Shown here: positions 1 through 7,273 of the stretch, one piece after another
How positions within the stretch are numbered: position 1 is the stretch's first letter
Layout: every line of letters starts with the position of its first letter
Assembly (NCBI RefSeq): GCF_026627505.1
Contig: NZ_JAPNLK010000007.1
Coordinates: forward strand, 62,001 to 126,000
DNA length: 64,000 nt
From: Streptomyces sp. H27-H5
GTDB lineage: Bacteria > Actinomycetota > Actinomycetes > Streptomycetales > Streptomycetaceae
Direction: 5' to 3'
The notes under the pieces: model-generated
Seen by the model: the letters and a program-made list of their open reading frames with translations, nothing else
Told to the model about the DNA's origin: nothing
Database searches by the model: none
Program-made: the position numbers and the translations under genes

Positions 1-253
1 CGTACCCGCCTCCCTGACACAGTCCGACGACGCGGCGCCCGTCCGGCAGGGTCCCCACGACCTCGTTGCCCGGGACGATCGGGTACTCGACCTGAGCCAG
101 GTAGTCCCCCTGCCGCACGTGGATGTCGGCGTAGTTGACCCCTGACCGCGAGACGGTCACCACGTGGTGCCCTGCGATGGCTCGCGGGTCCGGCACCTCC
201 ATCTCACGCAGCACCTCCGGACCGCCAGCCTGAGTCATCACAATCGCGCGCAT
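1..253 (-). CDS. NADPH:quinone oxidoreductase / zinc-type alcohol dehydrogenase-like protein, N-terminal part
   Basis: The gene starts at an ATG at 253 and runs off the left edge, leaving 84 codons. The N terminus (MRAIVMTQAGGPEVLRE) and the later PIVPGNEVVG segment are typical of the GroES-like domain of medium-chain dehydrogenases of the quinone oxidoreductase type, which reduce quinones or enones with NADPH in the cytoplasm. The sequence AAGGATC just before the ATG can act as ribosome binding site. The nucleotide-binding domain lies outside the window, so substrate class cannot be judged. Three palindromes lie 70-150 bp upstream and could control this gene or the rightward phage-like genes. 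Confidence 0.8.
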   Translation of the reverse strand, partial: MRAIVMTQAGGPEVLREMEVPDPRAIAGHHVVTVSRSGVNYADIHVRQGDYLAQVEYPIVPGNEVVGTLPDGRRVVGLCQGGGY

Positions 254-319
254 GTTGATCCTTTTCTGGTTCGTTGTATCCCCCATTTTATGAGCGCCCC
301 AGGAAGGCTCGAACCGTGA

Positions 320-400
320 TTTCACCTGGTGAAACACGCCGACATCGCCCGCCGTTTCACCTGATGAAACGAGGCCGGGCTCATTTCACGTGACGAAATG
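320..400. promoter_or_regulatory. Triad of palindromic operators (TTTCACxTGxxGAAA)
   Basis: Three related palindromes sit in a row: TTTCACCTGGTGAAA at 320-334 (perfect 7-1-7), TTTCACCTGATGAAA at 355-369 (arms extend to GTTTCA/TGAAAC at 354-370), and CATTTC...GAAATG at 382-400 with core TTTCACGTGACGAAA (384-398). Starts are 35 and 29 bp apart, near three helical turns each. They lie between the leftward oxidoreductase gene and the rightward phage-like genes. The cognate regulator is not identifiable from sequence. Confidence 0.65.
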
Positions 401-573
401 AAGGGTTGCTGCAATTCCCGAAAAGGGGCCTAAATCACGCCGTCTGGAAGCTTTGCGTCCGGTACGGTTTGCAAGGGTTGACCGGAGGGCAGCCCGACGG
501 GCAGGATCTAGGATCGTACGAACGTTCGACCGCCGGAGCAGGGAAGCGCCGGCACGGGGAGAGGAGCCGTCGG
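401..573 (+). other. Leader region of the phage-like operon
   Basis: No gene is supported here. TTGACC at 478-483 followed after 18 bp by CAGGAT (502-507) is a weak sigma-70-like promoter candidate. CGAACGTTCG at 519-528 is a perfect 10-bp palindrome just after it. A strong ribosome binding site (GGGGAGAGGAG, 556-566) precedes the double ATG at 574/577. The longer frame reading in from 406 has no ribosome binding site and is probably untranslated. Confidence 0.35.
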
Positions 574-843
574 ATGATGCATGGCCAGGGGGCGGTCTCC
601 ATGTGTGAAGCCGAGCCGATCAGGCGAGCCGAAGTCCTGTACCTGCCGGGCGTAGCCCTGCATGTCGCCGAGGACGAGTCGGACTGCCACATCACGGTCA
701 GCCCCGATCACGCACCGGACTACCTGCGCCGCATCCTCCAGGTCGCCGAACAGCGCGGTCTCGGACTCCTTGACCAGGATGAGTGCGAGCCGATCCTGCT
801 CGCGGACGACTCGGTGCGTCTCTACCTTCAAATCGCCGCCTAA
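574..843 (+). CDS. Hypothetical small protein, first gene of phage-like block
   Basis: This 89-residue acidic protein is not recognised. The start at 574 (or the adjacent ATG at 577) is chosen because GGGGAGAGGAG lies 8 bp upstream, although the frame is open from 406. The sequence reads as one small alpha/beta domain with a C-terminal stretch LLADDSVRLYLQIAA. It is followed after 15 bp by the Cas4-like nuclease gene and is probably co-transcribed with it. A regulatory or accessory role in the phage early operon is possible, but nothing in the sequence shows it. Confidence 0.55.
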   Translation: MMHGQGAVSMCEAEPIRRAEVLYLPGVALHVAEDESDCHITVSPDHAPDYLRRILQVAEQRGLGLLDQDECEPILLADDSVRLYLQIAA

Positions 844-858
844 CACCTGGAGCCATTT

Positions 859-1788
859 TTGACCCTGACCATCACCGACCTCCCGGCCCCTGCTGTCCCT
901 CGGGACGGATGGGGCCGCCCTCTCGTCGTACCCAAGGGCGGCGGAACTCCCAAGCCCCTGACGAGGACAACCACGTACATCGACTGCATCGAGGACAAGG
1001 CGGCCCTGACCGCCTGGAAGTCGCGTATGACCCTCGTCGGCGCATCACGCGACCCTGCCATGGCGGCACGGGCGAAGGAGTTGAACCCCGACAGTCGCGA
1101 GGGCAAGACCGCGCTCGACGAGCTCACCGAGCGGGCCGTGAGCCTCGCGGGGGCGAACAGGAAGCGGGAGTACGGCACCCATCTGCACACGCTCTCCGAA
1201 GCCGTAGACCGCGGAGAGCCTCTGCCCGCCGGCACGTCAGACTCCGACGTGGCCGACATGGCGGCCTACAAGATGGCGACTGTCGGTTTCGACACGGTGG
1301 CCATCGAGCAGTTCGTCGTCGTGGACGAGCTCGGCGTGGGTGGCACCTTCGACCGGCTTCTGCACTACTCGGGCCCAGGCCCCGACGGCCGCCCCTTCGA
1401 AGGCCTGCTGATCGGCGACCTGAAGACGGGGTCGGTGCAGTACGGAGGGCTAAAGATGGCCAGTCAGCTTGCCGTCTATGCCCACGGCGAGCAATACGAC
1501 CACACGCGCTTTCCGGTGGACGGGTACGACAAGAAGGCCCTGGCCAAGTGGCGGAAGGTCGAGGTGCCGGGCGAGAAGGCCGAGGCCGCCTACGCCGAGG
1601 CGCCTGGTGTTAATCATGACTGGGGCGTGATCATCCATCTGCCCGCCGGAGAGGCGCAGTGCACCCTGTACTGGGCCGATCTGCGGCTCGGCTGGGAAGC
1701 GGCCCTTCTAGCTCGCGACATCCGACGCATGCGATCCACTCGGGGGGCGCTCGTCGAGTTCCCTGGCTCAGCTCAGCGGAACGTTTGA
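859..1788 (+). CDS. Phage Cas4/RecB-family PD-(D/E)XK exonuclease
   Basis: The 309-residue product carries the motifs of Cas4/RecB-type nucleases in order: a GTHLH histidine near residues 107-110, Asp165 in GTFDR, the D-x-K pair in IGDLKTG (Asp187, Lys189), and the QxxxY helix QLAVY (203-207). Such proteins degrade DNA ends and in phages usually serve recombination or replication. The start is a TTG at 859 with GGAG about 7 bp upstream. The four-cysteine iron-sulfur cluster of classic Cas4 is not evident, so a RecB-like nuclease without a cluster is more likely. Replication genes downstream support a phage DNA-metabolism role. Confidence 0.75.
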   Translation: MTLTITDLPAPAVPRDGWGRPLVVPKGGGTPKPLTRTTTYIDCIEDKAALTAWKSRMTLVGASRDPAMAARAKELNPDSREGKTALDELTERAVSLAGANRKREYGTHLHTLSEAVDRGEPLPAGTSDSDVADMAAYKMATVGFDTVAIEQFVVVDELGVGGTFDRLLHYSGPGPDGRPFEGLLIGDLKTGSVQYGGLKMASQLAVYAHGEQYDHTRFPVDGYDKKALAKWRKVEVPGEKAEAAYAEAPGVNHDWGVIIHLPAGEAQCTLYWADLRLGWEAALLARDIRRMRSTRGALVEFPGSAQRNV

Positions 1789-1841
1789 TATAGTGTAACT
1801 ACGCACTGGGGAGGCCCGGTGCTCAAGGAGAGGGGACAGTA

Positions 1842-2279
1842 ATGCCCGAAGAGGCTCGGCCGATCATCACCATCAAGGTCCCATGCGGAGAAGGCGAGTC
1901 CGCGCCGCATGCGACGTTCACCGGCACCACGAACAACCTTCGGGAAGAGATCGGCTCTTTCTTCGGTCTAGATTGCAAGAGTGTCACTAACCATACCCTC
2001 CACGAGCTACTCGCCGAGGTCGGCCAGCTCGCCAAGAGCACCGAGGCCGTGATTTCCGGCCTAGGAGCCCAGGTCATCCCGCAGGTAGCCGCGCCAACCC
2101 CCACACCGCCACAGGCCGCCCCCACCGGCAGCCCATCCGCCGCCATCCTGGAGCAGATCTCCGCCTGCCAGACACCCGAGGAACTCCGCCGCCTTTGGGC
2201 CGCCAACCAGGCCGCCTTCGCCGAGACGGTCGTCATGGACGCCTGGAAGGCGCGCGGCCGAGCTCTCCAGGCGTCGTGA
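1842..2279 (+). CDS. Hypothetical phage-type protein
   Basis: The 145-residue protein has an N-terminal beta-rich part (IITIKVPCGEGES), a helical middle (VTNHTLHELLAEVGQLAKS), a Pro/Ala/Thr-rich linker around residues 82-100 and a C-terminal helical segment (PEELRRLWAANQAAF). The start ATG at 1842 follows GGAGAGGGG. It lies between the nuclease and the single-strand-binding-like gene and is translationally coupled to the short ORF at 2279 (TGATG). The two-domain layout with a flexible linker would suit a replication adaptor, but that is inference only. Confidence 0.6.
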   Translation: MPEEARPIITIKVPCGEGESAPHATFTGTTNNLREEIGSFFGLDCKSVTNHTLHELLAEVGQLAKSTEAVISGLGAQVIPQVAAPTPTPPQAAPTGSPSAAILEQISACQTPEELRRLWAANQAAFAETVVMDAWKARGRALQAS

Positions 2280-2395
2280 TGGGCCGTCGACTGCTCGGCG
2301 CGGCTGTCGCCGTGGTTCTTGCCGCCGGGCCCTTGAAGCCCCGCCTCCCCCACACCCCCTACCCCGTTCACCGAAAGAGTGGAGATCAGCACTAG
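2279..2395 (+). CDS. Short hydrophobic peptide (38 aa)
   Basis: A 38-codon frame starts at the ATG of a TGATG overlap with the preceding stop (2277-2279), and its TAG overlaps the GTG of the next gene by one base. Its beginning MGRRLLGAAVAVVLAAGP has two arginines then a hydrophobic stretch, like a short signal anchor. The perfect coupling on both sides is the main argument that it is translated. It may instead only hand ribosomes from one gene to the next. No function is recognised. Confidence 0.45.
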   Translation: MGRRLLGAAVAVVLAAGPLKPRLPHTPYPVHRKSGDQH

Positions 2396-2832
2396 TGACC
2401 CTGAACCTGAAGAACATCCCGACGCAGGCCGGCGGTTGGTTCAAGCCGAAGGAGGCGCTCGACGCTCCCGCGATCCTTGTCGAGGTCTCGGCGTGGGATC
2501 GGCAGCGCCCGACGCCCAACGGCCCCAAGGACAGCGCTCTTTGCAACGTATCGATCTTCCGGACCTCGGAGCAGCTCTCCACGCTGACCCCCGAGGTCTC
2601 GCAGGGGATGCGTATCGAACAGACAGTCCTCGCCCGCGACCTGGAAACGATGGTCGGCAGCGCGGTGCTTGTCACCGTTGCCCAGATCCCGCCGACGAAG
2701 CCCGGCGCCAATCCCGCATGGGTGTGGCGCCAGGTCAATGACCCGGCCATCCGGGCCCAGGTCATCGCATACGCCGAGCAGCGCGACAAGGCAGTCGAAG
2801 CCGCGGTGACCGCAGCTCCCACCTTCGACTGA
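2395..2832 (+). CDS. Phage single-strand DNA-binding-like protein
   Basis: The 145-residue product starts at GTG 2395, overlapping the previous TAG. It has a predicted beta-rich body (ALCNVSIFRTSEQLSTL, GSAVLVTVAQIPPTKPG) with scattered aromatics (VWRQV) and a charged tail, as seen in phage proteins that sit between the recombination nuclease and the helicase. A single-strand binding role is inferred from position and the OB-like strand pattern, not from a diagnostic motif. It could equally be an unrelated recombination accessory protein. A hairpin terminator follows directly. Confidence 0.45.
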   Translation: MTLNLKNIPTQAGGWFKPKEALDAPAILVEVSAWDRQRPTPNGPKDSALCNVSIFRTSEQLSTLTPEVSQGMRIEQTVLARDLETMVGSAVLVTVAQIPPTKPGANPAWVWRQVNDPAIRAQVIAYAEQRDKAVEAAVTAAPTFD

Positions 2833-2846
2833 CAGATCGGCCAGCA

Positions 2847-2876
2847 GGAGGGGGCAGCCTCTGCGCTGCCCCCTCC
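2847..2876 (+). terminator. Intrinsic hairpin terminator
   Basis: A perfect 12-bp stem (GGAGGGGGCAGC, 2847-2858, with GCTGCCCCCTCC, 2865-2876) and a 6-base loop lie between the single-strand-binding-like gene and the helicase gene. There is no U tract, as is usual for high-GC actinobacterial hairpins. It may attenuate rather than end transcription, since the operon continues in the same direction. Confidence 0.6.
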
Positions 2877-2899
2877 CCTTCACGATTGGAGCCGATCAA

Positions 2900-3739
2900 G
2901 TGCTCACTCCCGGAAGGTCATTGACCCTCCATGCCGAGGCCGGCCGAGAACTCCCGCGCATCGCAGCCTTCGAGGCCCTCTACAACATCGGCTGCCGCCC
3001 CCGGCAGGGCGAGGTCATCATGATTGCGGGCCGGTCGGGAACCCAGAAGTCGGGCCTGGCGCTCTTCTGGGTCGCCCAGATGAACTTGCCGACCTTGTAC
3101 TTCTCGGCGGACATGTCTGCCTTCACCGCTTCCTCGCGCCTGGCAAGCATGGCGACCGGCGATACGACCGAGATGGTCGAGGCGGGCATGGCGGCAGGCG
3201 GCCGGTATCGACAGGAGTACCTGTCCGCACTCGCAGGCTCGCGTATCACGTTCTCCTTCGGAAGCCCGATCGCGTGGAAGAACGTAGACGAGGAGCTGGA
3301 GGCGTACATCGAGCTCTGGGACGCGTACCCGGAGGTCTTGGTCTTCGACAACCTCATGGACTTCGAGAACTCGGAGTCGGACTACACGGAGCAGATGGCC
3401 GTGATGAGCGGCTTGACCGAACTGGCCCGCGCGACCGGCGCGACCGTGATCGTCCTGCACCACGCAAGCGACAAGTCGTGGGAGGCGAAGTCCGATCCGT
3501 GGGCGCCGCCTTCCCGCGATCAGGTCAAGGGTGGGCTCAGCGAGAAGCCGGAGCTGAGCCTCTCCGTAGCGCTGGACCCGTCCAGCCTCGAATACCGGAT
3601 CGCGGTGATCAAGCAACGCATGGGGCCGAGCGACCCCACCGCCCGTCGGTACGCCACCCTCCGTTGCCATCCGGAGATCACCCGGTTTTCCGCGCTCGCG
3701 CCACGCCAGTGGTCCCCGCTCGATGCGCTCAAGCAGTGA
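2900..3739 (+). CDS. Phage DnaB/RecA-type replicative helicase ATPase
   Basis: The 279-residue protein is a RecA-fold ATPase. The P loop is GRSGTQKS (residues 44-51), a Walker B strand ends at Asp150 (VLVFDN), and a later strand VIVLHHASD fits the sensor region of DnaB-like helicases. It lacks the N-terminal DnaB interaction domain and corresponds to the minimal helicase core common in actinophages. It would unwind DNA at the phage fork together with the downstream primase. The start is GTG at 2900. Confidence 0.75.
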   Translation: MLTPGRSLTLHAEAGRELPRIAAFEALYNIGCRPRQGEVIMIAGRSGTQKSGLALFWVAQMNLPTLYFSADMSAFTASSRLASMATGDTTEMVEAGMAAGGRYRQEYLSALAGSRITFSFGSPIAWKNVDEELEAYIELWDAYPEVLVFDNLMDFENSESDYTEQMAVMSGLTELARATGATVIVLHHASDKSWEAKSDPWAPPSRDQVKGGLSEKPELSLSVALDPSSLEYRIAVIKQRMGPSDPTARRYATLRCHPEITRFSALAPRQWSPLDALKQ

Positions 3740-3751
3740 GGAATGTAAGAA

Positions 3752-4135
3752 TTGACTGACGTAGCAGCGCGGAACCGCCGGAACAAGCGGCGCGGATCCG
3801 ACTGGGAGGCGGAGCTCCGCGACCAACTGCGTTCCGCAGGCTTCGACATCGAGCGCCTGCGCCTCACGGGCAAGGATGACGAGGGCGATCACGTTGTCCG
3901 GCGTCCAGGCGGGCGCCCTCTCATCATCGAAGCCAAGAACGCGAAGTTCGAGCCCAGCACGTTCGTCCGCGAGGTCCTGCGCGAGCGGGACAACTACGCA
4001 CGTCATCGCGGGCTGGCTCCCTCCGGCGTTGATGCCGTGGCCGTCGTCCGCCGTCGGGGCGCGAACTGGCGCGATGCCTACGTCCTCACCACGGTTTCCG
4101 AGTACTTCGGCCTCTCCCGCGAGGCCGAACGGTGA
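3752..4135 (+). CDS. Holliday junction resolvase-like PD-(D/E)XK nuclease
   Basis: The 127-residue basic protein starts at TTG 3752 behind AGGAATG. After a basic N terminus (RNRRNKRRGSDWEAEL) it shows an acidic residue in EGDHVVRR followed by the E-x-K signature in LIIEAKN, the active-site arrangement of Hjc/VRR-type endonucleases. Such small resolvases process recombination intermediates in phage replication. Neighbouring helicase and primase genes support this. The exact substrate cannot be read from sequence. Confidence 0.65.
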   Translation: MTDVAARNRRNKRRGSDWEAELRDQLRSAGFDIERLRLTGKDDEGDHVVRRPGGRPLIIEAKNAKFEPSTFVREVLRERDNYARHRGLAPSGVDAVAVVRRRGANWRDAYVLTTVSEYFGLSREAER

Positions 4136-4275
4136 GGCAGTTCGAGGAGATGGCCGAGCACCGACGCCTGGCTCGGGAGCTCTCCGACCTGCCGAGCGAG
4201 TCGGACCCCGAAGGGCTTGACGACCTCGGATGGGACGGGCAGGCCGCCCACTTCCGCGGACGGAGGGTCGCATGA
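4132..4275 (+). CDS. Small hypothetical protein (47 aa)
   Basis: A 47-residue charged frame starts at GTG 4132, sharing GTGA with the resolvase stop, and ends in ATGA shared with the primase zinc-finger gene. Both overlaps indicate coupled translation. The product is helical and acidic (EEMAEHRRLARELSDLP), with no recognised motif. Confidence 0.5.
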   Translation: MRQFEEMAEHRRLARELSDLPSESDPEGLDDLGWDGQAAHFRGRRVA

Positions 4276-4679
4276 GACTCCGCGACATCGGCCGGCATGA
4301 CCACGAGGACCAGCCGAAGCCCGACCTGGTGGCAGTCCTGGAGCACTACGGGGTCTCGATGACCCGGACCGGAATGGTCGCATGCCCCCTGCACGAGGAC
4401 CGCACCCCCTCCTGCTCCGTGGACGAGAACAAGGGCCTGTGGAAATGCCATAGCTGCGGCCAGGGCGGCGATTCATACAACCTGATCATGCAGAAGGAGA
4501 GCACCACCTTTGTCGGAGCGCGAACCCTTGCGGCCTCTCTCGGCCTCCCAGCGGACGATGCTGGAGGAGGCGACGAACGCCTATCAGGCAGCTCTTACGG
4601 CGGACGCCGCCCGCTACCTGGCCGAACGAGGGATCGGCGAGGAGGAGGTGGCTACGTACCGGCTTGGCGTCGTAGCTGA
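4272..4679 (+). CDS. DNA primase zinc-finger (CHC2) ORF
   Basis: The N-terminal 80 residues are the CHC2 zinc ribbon of DnaG primases: Cys38 and His41 (ACPLHEDRTPSCSV) pair with Cys59 and Cys62 (LWKCHSCGQGGD), followed by the typical helix DSYNLIMQKES. The domain recognises template DNA for primer start sites. The frame stays primase-like to about 4560, then becomes low-complexity Gly/Arg sequence and stops at 4679. The catalytic TOPRIM domain continues in another frame from 4510. The protein is therefore either a separate subunit or the first half of a +1 frameshift product. Confidence 0.7.
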   Translation: MRLRDIGRHDHEDQPKPDLVAVLEHYGVSMTRTGMVACPLHEDRTPSCSVDENKGLWKCHSCGQGGDSYNLIMQKESTTFVGARTLAASLGLPADDAGGGDERLSGSSYGGRRPLPGRTRDRRGGGGYVPAWRRS

Positions 4680-5178
4680 CCCTCTGCCCGGTCACGGCCG
4701 CTACCGCGGAATGCTGGCGATCCCCTACCTCGCCCACGACGCTCACACGCTAACCATCCGCTTCCGCTGCCTGGAAGAGCACGACCACCGAGCCCTGGGC
4801 CACGGCAAGTACAACACCCTGCCGGGCGACCCGCCCCGCATCTACGGCGTCGACTCCATCCACCAGGCCGGAGACGACATCCACCTCGGCGAAGGCGAAC
4901 TCGACAGGATCATCCTAAGGAAGATCGGCTGGCACGCCGTATCGGCTCCCGGCGTCGAGATGTTCTTCGGCAGACACCGCCGCATGCTCGCCGGGTTCTC
5001 CCGCGTCTGGGTGTGGTCCGACCCGGACGATGCCGGCGCCCGCCTGACCGCCAAGGTCACCCGGTCTCTTCGCTCCGCCGCGAGCGTCCGTCTGCGCACA
5101 GGCGACGTGACCGAGACCTACAAGGCCGGAGGCGCCCAAGCCCTACACGACCTGCTCGAAGAGGAAAAGTCCAAGTGA
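4510..5178 (+). CDS. DNA primase TOPRIM-domain ORF
   Basis: This 222-residue ORF holds the catalytic half of a primase. The TOPRIM glutamate is in HLGEGELD (Glu128) and the DxD-type acidic cluster is in SDPDDAG (Asp171, Asp173, Asp174). An N-terminal helical segment precedes it (ARYLAERGIGEEEVATYRLG), as in phage DnaG relatives. A TTG at 4510 with AGAAGGAGAG at 4490-4499 allows independent initiation. Alternatively ribosomes shift +1 from the zinc-finger frame in the shared stretch 4510-4560. It makes RNA primers for the helicase encoded upstream. Confidence 0.7.
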   Translation: MSEREPLRPLSASQRTMLEEATNAYQAALTADAARYLAERGIGEEEVATYRLGVVADPLPGHGRYRGMLAIPYLAHDAHTLTIRFRCLEEHDHRALGHGKYNTLPGDPPRIYGVDSIHQAGDDIHLGEGELDRIILRKIGWHAVSAPGVEMFFGRHRRMLAGFSRVWVWSDPDDAGARLTAKVTRSLRSAASVRLRTGDVTETYKAGGAQALHDLLEEEKSK

Positions 5179-5525
5179 CCGAGAAGACAGCCCCGAAGCG
5201 GACGACCCGCAGGCCGGACCCGACCACCGCAGTCCTGGGCGAAATACGGGCTGAACGCAAGGCACTGCCCGATGAGGACCGCCCGCTGAGTGGAGGGCTC
5301 CGGCCCGACCGTGCCCGCCTGCACTACCGCCGGGAAGCCGACCGCTGGGCGGAGATCGCCTTCGCCCGCTCGCTGGCCGACCACTCCGGCTGGGACGCCG
5401 AGCTCCTGGCCGTACTCAATGCAGCCATCGCCGCCGCAGATCCCGCTGCCGCCCGCGCCGGCCTCATCCAGGTGGCCGCACTTGCCACGGCCGCCGTCGA
5501 ACACCTTGACCGGGCAAGCGCGTGA
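5175..5525 (+). CDS. Hypothetical phage-type protein (116 aa)
   Basis: The start GTG at 5175 overlaps the primase stop (GTGA). The product has a Lys/Arg/Pro-rich head (EKTAPKRTTRRPDP) and a helical body with Ala-rich helices (AELLAVLNAAIAAAD, AALATAAVEHL). No family is recognised. It is coupled to both neighbours, so it belongs to the replication operon. Confidence 0.5.
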   Translation: MTEKTAPKRTTRRPDPTTAVLGEIRAERKALPDEDRPLSGGLRPDRARLHYRREADRWAEIAFARSLADHSGWDAELLAVLNAAIAAADPAAARAGLIQVAALATAAVEHLDRASA

Positions 5526-5755
5526 GCAACCCCTTGCCGGGACGCCCCGGCCCCCGCCTTCTGGCGATCTGGAACGCCCTCGACGGACGCGAACGCGAGG
5601 CCTTCGAGCGCCACCTCCTCCAGGACACGGCAGCCGAAGACCTCGTCTGGATTCTCGATCGATACGGCCACCAGGTATCCGCCTCCACCATCCGTACCTA
5701 CCGGCGCCGACTGCGCCAGGAAGGGGTGACCGCCCTTGAGCGACACCCTGCTTGA
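5522..5755 (+). CDS. Small putative DNA-binding protein (77 aa)
   Basis: The 77-residue basic protein starts at GTG 5522 (GTGA overlap). It resembles a short helix-turn-helix of the kind found in phage terminase small subunits or regulators: a helical start (ALDGREREAFERHLL), then VSASTIRTYRRRLRQ, which reads like a recognition helix. This is inference from pattern only. The 3' end overlaps the start of the metallophosphoesterase gene by 20 bp. Confidence 0.45.
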   Translation: MSNPLPGRPGPRLLAIWNALDGREREAFERHLLQDTAAEDLVWILDRYGHQVSASTIRTYRRRLRQEGVTALERHPA

Positions 5756-6932
5756 TGAGCTCCTCGCCAAGCCTGTAGGCCCCTCGCTACCGACCCGCCA
5801 ACTTGACCCCGAGAAGGACTTCACCCGACAGATCGAGGTGGCCGGGGACGCCGCAGAGGTCACGGTGCGCGGCCCCGCCGAGATGGACCACGAGTCCAGC
5901 GCCACCGACGTACTGCGTGCTCACGGCCTGGCGCCGAGTGACTGGGACGTAAAGGGTTTCCGCTCCTCCGAGTGGACGATGCCCGGCGGTGAGCTCGGCG
6001 TCAGCACCCGATTCACCTTTGTCCGCCACCAGCCCACTACTGAGGCCGAGCGTCCCGACCTGGACGAGCTGTTCTCCCTCATCGACAACTACGACCCGCC
6101 CCGGCTGGCGACGGCGGAACGGCAGGGCGACCACACGCTGATCATTGCCCTCGGGGATATGCAGATCGGCAAGGCCGACGGTGACGGTGTGGCTGGCACG
6201 CTGCGCCGGACGATCACCTGCATCGACAAGGCGACGGCCCTACTGGCCGAGTACCGGAAACGCTTCTCTATCGGCCACGTCCACCTCGCCTGGCTCGGCG
6301 ACCACATCGAGGGCTACCAGTCACAGGGCGGCGCGAACGCATGGCGAACCGCGCTGACGCTCACGGAGCAGATCCGCGTAACTCGTCGGATCATGGCGCA
6401 TGCCGTTCTCGGCTTGGCACCCCTCGTGGAGCGCCTGACGGTTGCCGCCGTCCCGGGCAACCACGGTGAGGCCGTCAGGTTCAACGGCAAGGGCGTAACC
6501 CGCTACGACGATTCCCACGACACGGATGCCCTGATCGCCGTGCAGGAGGCCGTCTCGCTGGCGCCCGAGGAGTTCCGGCACGTCGAGTTCTTCGTGCCCG
6601 ACACTGACGAGCTGACTCTCGTGGTCGACTGCTCGGGAACCGTCGTAGCGCACGCTCATGGTCATCAGTGGAAGGGCGGCAAGCACTTCGACTGGTGGAA
6701 GGGCCAGTCCTTCAGCAAGGCATCGGCCATGCACCAGGCGGACGTTCTCCTCGCCGGCCACCTTCACCACGAGTTCGTCGACACCGACGGCCCCCGCACC
6801 TTCATCCAGATACCGGCCATGGAATCCGAGTCGACCTGGTGGCGACATCGCACAGGCACGGTCGGGGCGCCCGGCCTCATGGTCATGGTGACCAAGAACG
6901 GCCAGGTGCCGGTCAAGGAGGTGGTCCGATGA
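5736..6932 (+). CDS. Phage calcineurin-like metallophosphoesterase
   Basis: The 398-residue protein contains the metal-binding motifs of the calcineurin superfamily in order: LGDMQIGK (Asp141), WLGDHIEG (Asp188), PGNHGE (Asn241, His242), HAHGHQ (near residues 305-310) and GHLHHE (His341, His343). The first motif has DxQ where DxH is usual, which is common in phage members. An N-terminal region of about 130 residues precedes the catalytic domain. Family members act as nucleases or phosphatases, and the context suggests DNA processing akin to Mre11/SbcD. The start is TTG 5736; the ATG at 6929 of the next gene overlaps the stop. Confidence 0.7.
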   Translation: MSDTLLDELLAKPVGPSLPTRQLDPEKDFTRQIEVAGDAAEVTVRGPAEMDHESSATDVLRAHGLAPSDWDVKGFRSSEWTMPGGELGVSTRFTFVRHQPTTEAERPDLDELFSLIDNYDPPRLATAERQGDHTLIIALGDMQIGKADGDGVAGTLRRTITCIDKATALLAEYRKRFSIGHVHLAWLGDHIEGYQSQGGANAWRTALTLTEQIRVTRRIMAHAVLGLAPLVERLTVAAVPGNHGEAVRFNGKGVTRYDDSHDTDALIAVQEAVSLAPEEFRHVEFFVPDTDELTLVVDCSGTVVAHAHGHQWKGGKHFDWWKGQSFSKASAMHQADVLLAGHLHHEFVDTDGPRTFIQIPAMESESTWWRHRTGTVGAPGLMVMVTKNGQVPVKEVVR

Positions 6933-7273
6933 ACCTGAATCTCGCCGATCTCGAATCAGCCGAAGCTACGGCGGTCGACTGGTCCGTACTCGCCGAGCCG
7001 CAGGTCGACAGCGTGATCAAGGCGGTCGCCCGCAGCTTCGCCCGCGACTACGGGCTAACGCTGGAGTACGACGACGCCTTCCAGGAGGCCGTCCTCGTGT
7101 GCGCCGAGCGCTCTCGCGACGTCCGCCGCATCCTCTTCGAGTCCGGCCCCGGCCTGCTGCACCGCTGGCTCTCCCAGCGTCTCCGAGACCGCTGGCTCAC
7201 CGAGGCCCGACACCGTGCCGGCCACACCTCATACGAGGCCGCCCAGCAGGCAGCCGGAAGGAGTGAGCGATGA
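6929..7273 (+). CDS. Sigma-70 region 2-like small protein
   Basis: The 114-residue product starts in an ATGA overlap with the phosphoesterase. The segment YDDAFQEAVLVCAERSRD and the later LHRWLSQRLRDRWLTEARHR resemble helices of sigma-70 region 2, where an acidic residue before QEA and a basic helix contact core polymerase and the -10 element. The match is by eye and weak. The next gene, overlapping by 4 bp, resembles region 4, which makes a two-part sigma-like factor the most attractive reading. Confidence 0.45.
   Translation: MNLNLADLESAEATAVDWSVLAEPQVDSVIKAVARSFARDYGLTLEYDDAFQEAVLVCAERSRDVRRILFESGPGLLHRWLSQRLRDRWLTEARHRAGHTSYEAAQQAAGRSER

Noticed and set aside
406..573. Extended N terminus of the first phage-like gene from 406
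   Set aside because: The strong ribosome binding site sits at 556-566 before 574/577, and the upstream stretch contains promoter-like and palindromic elements.
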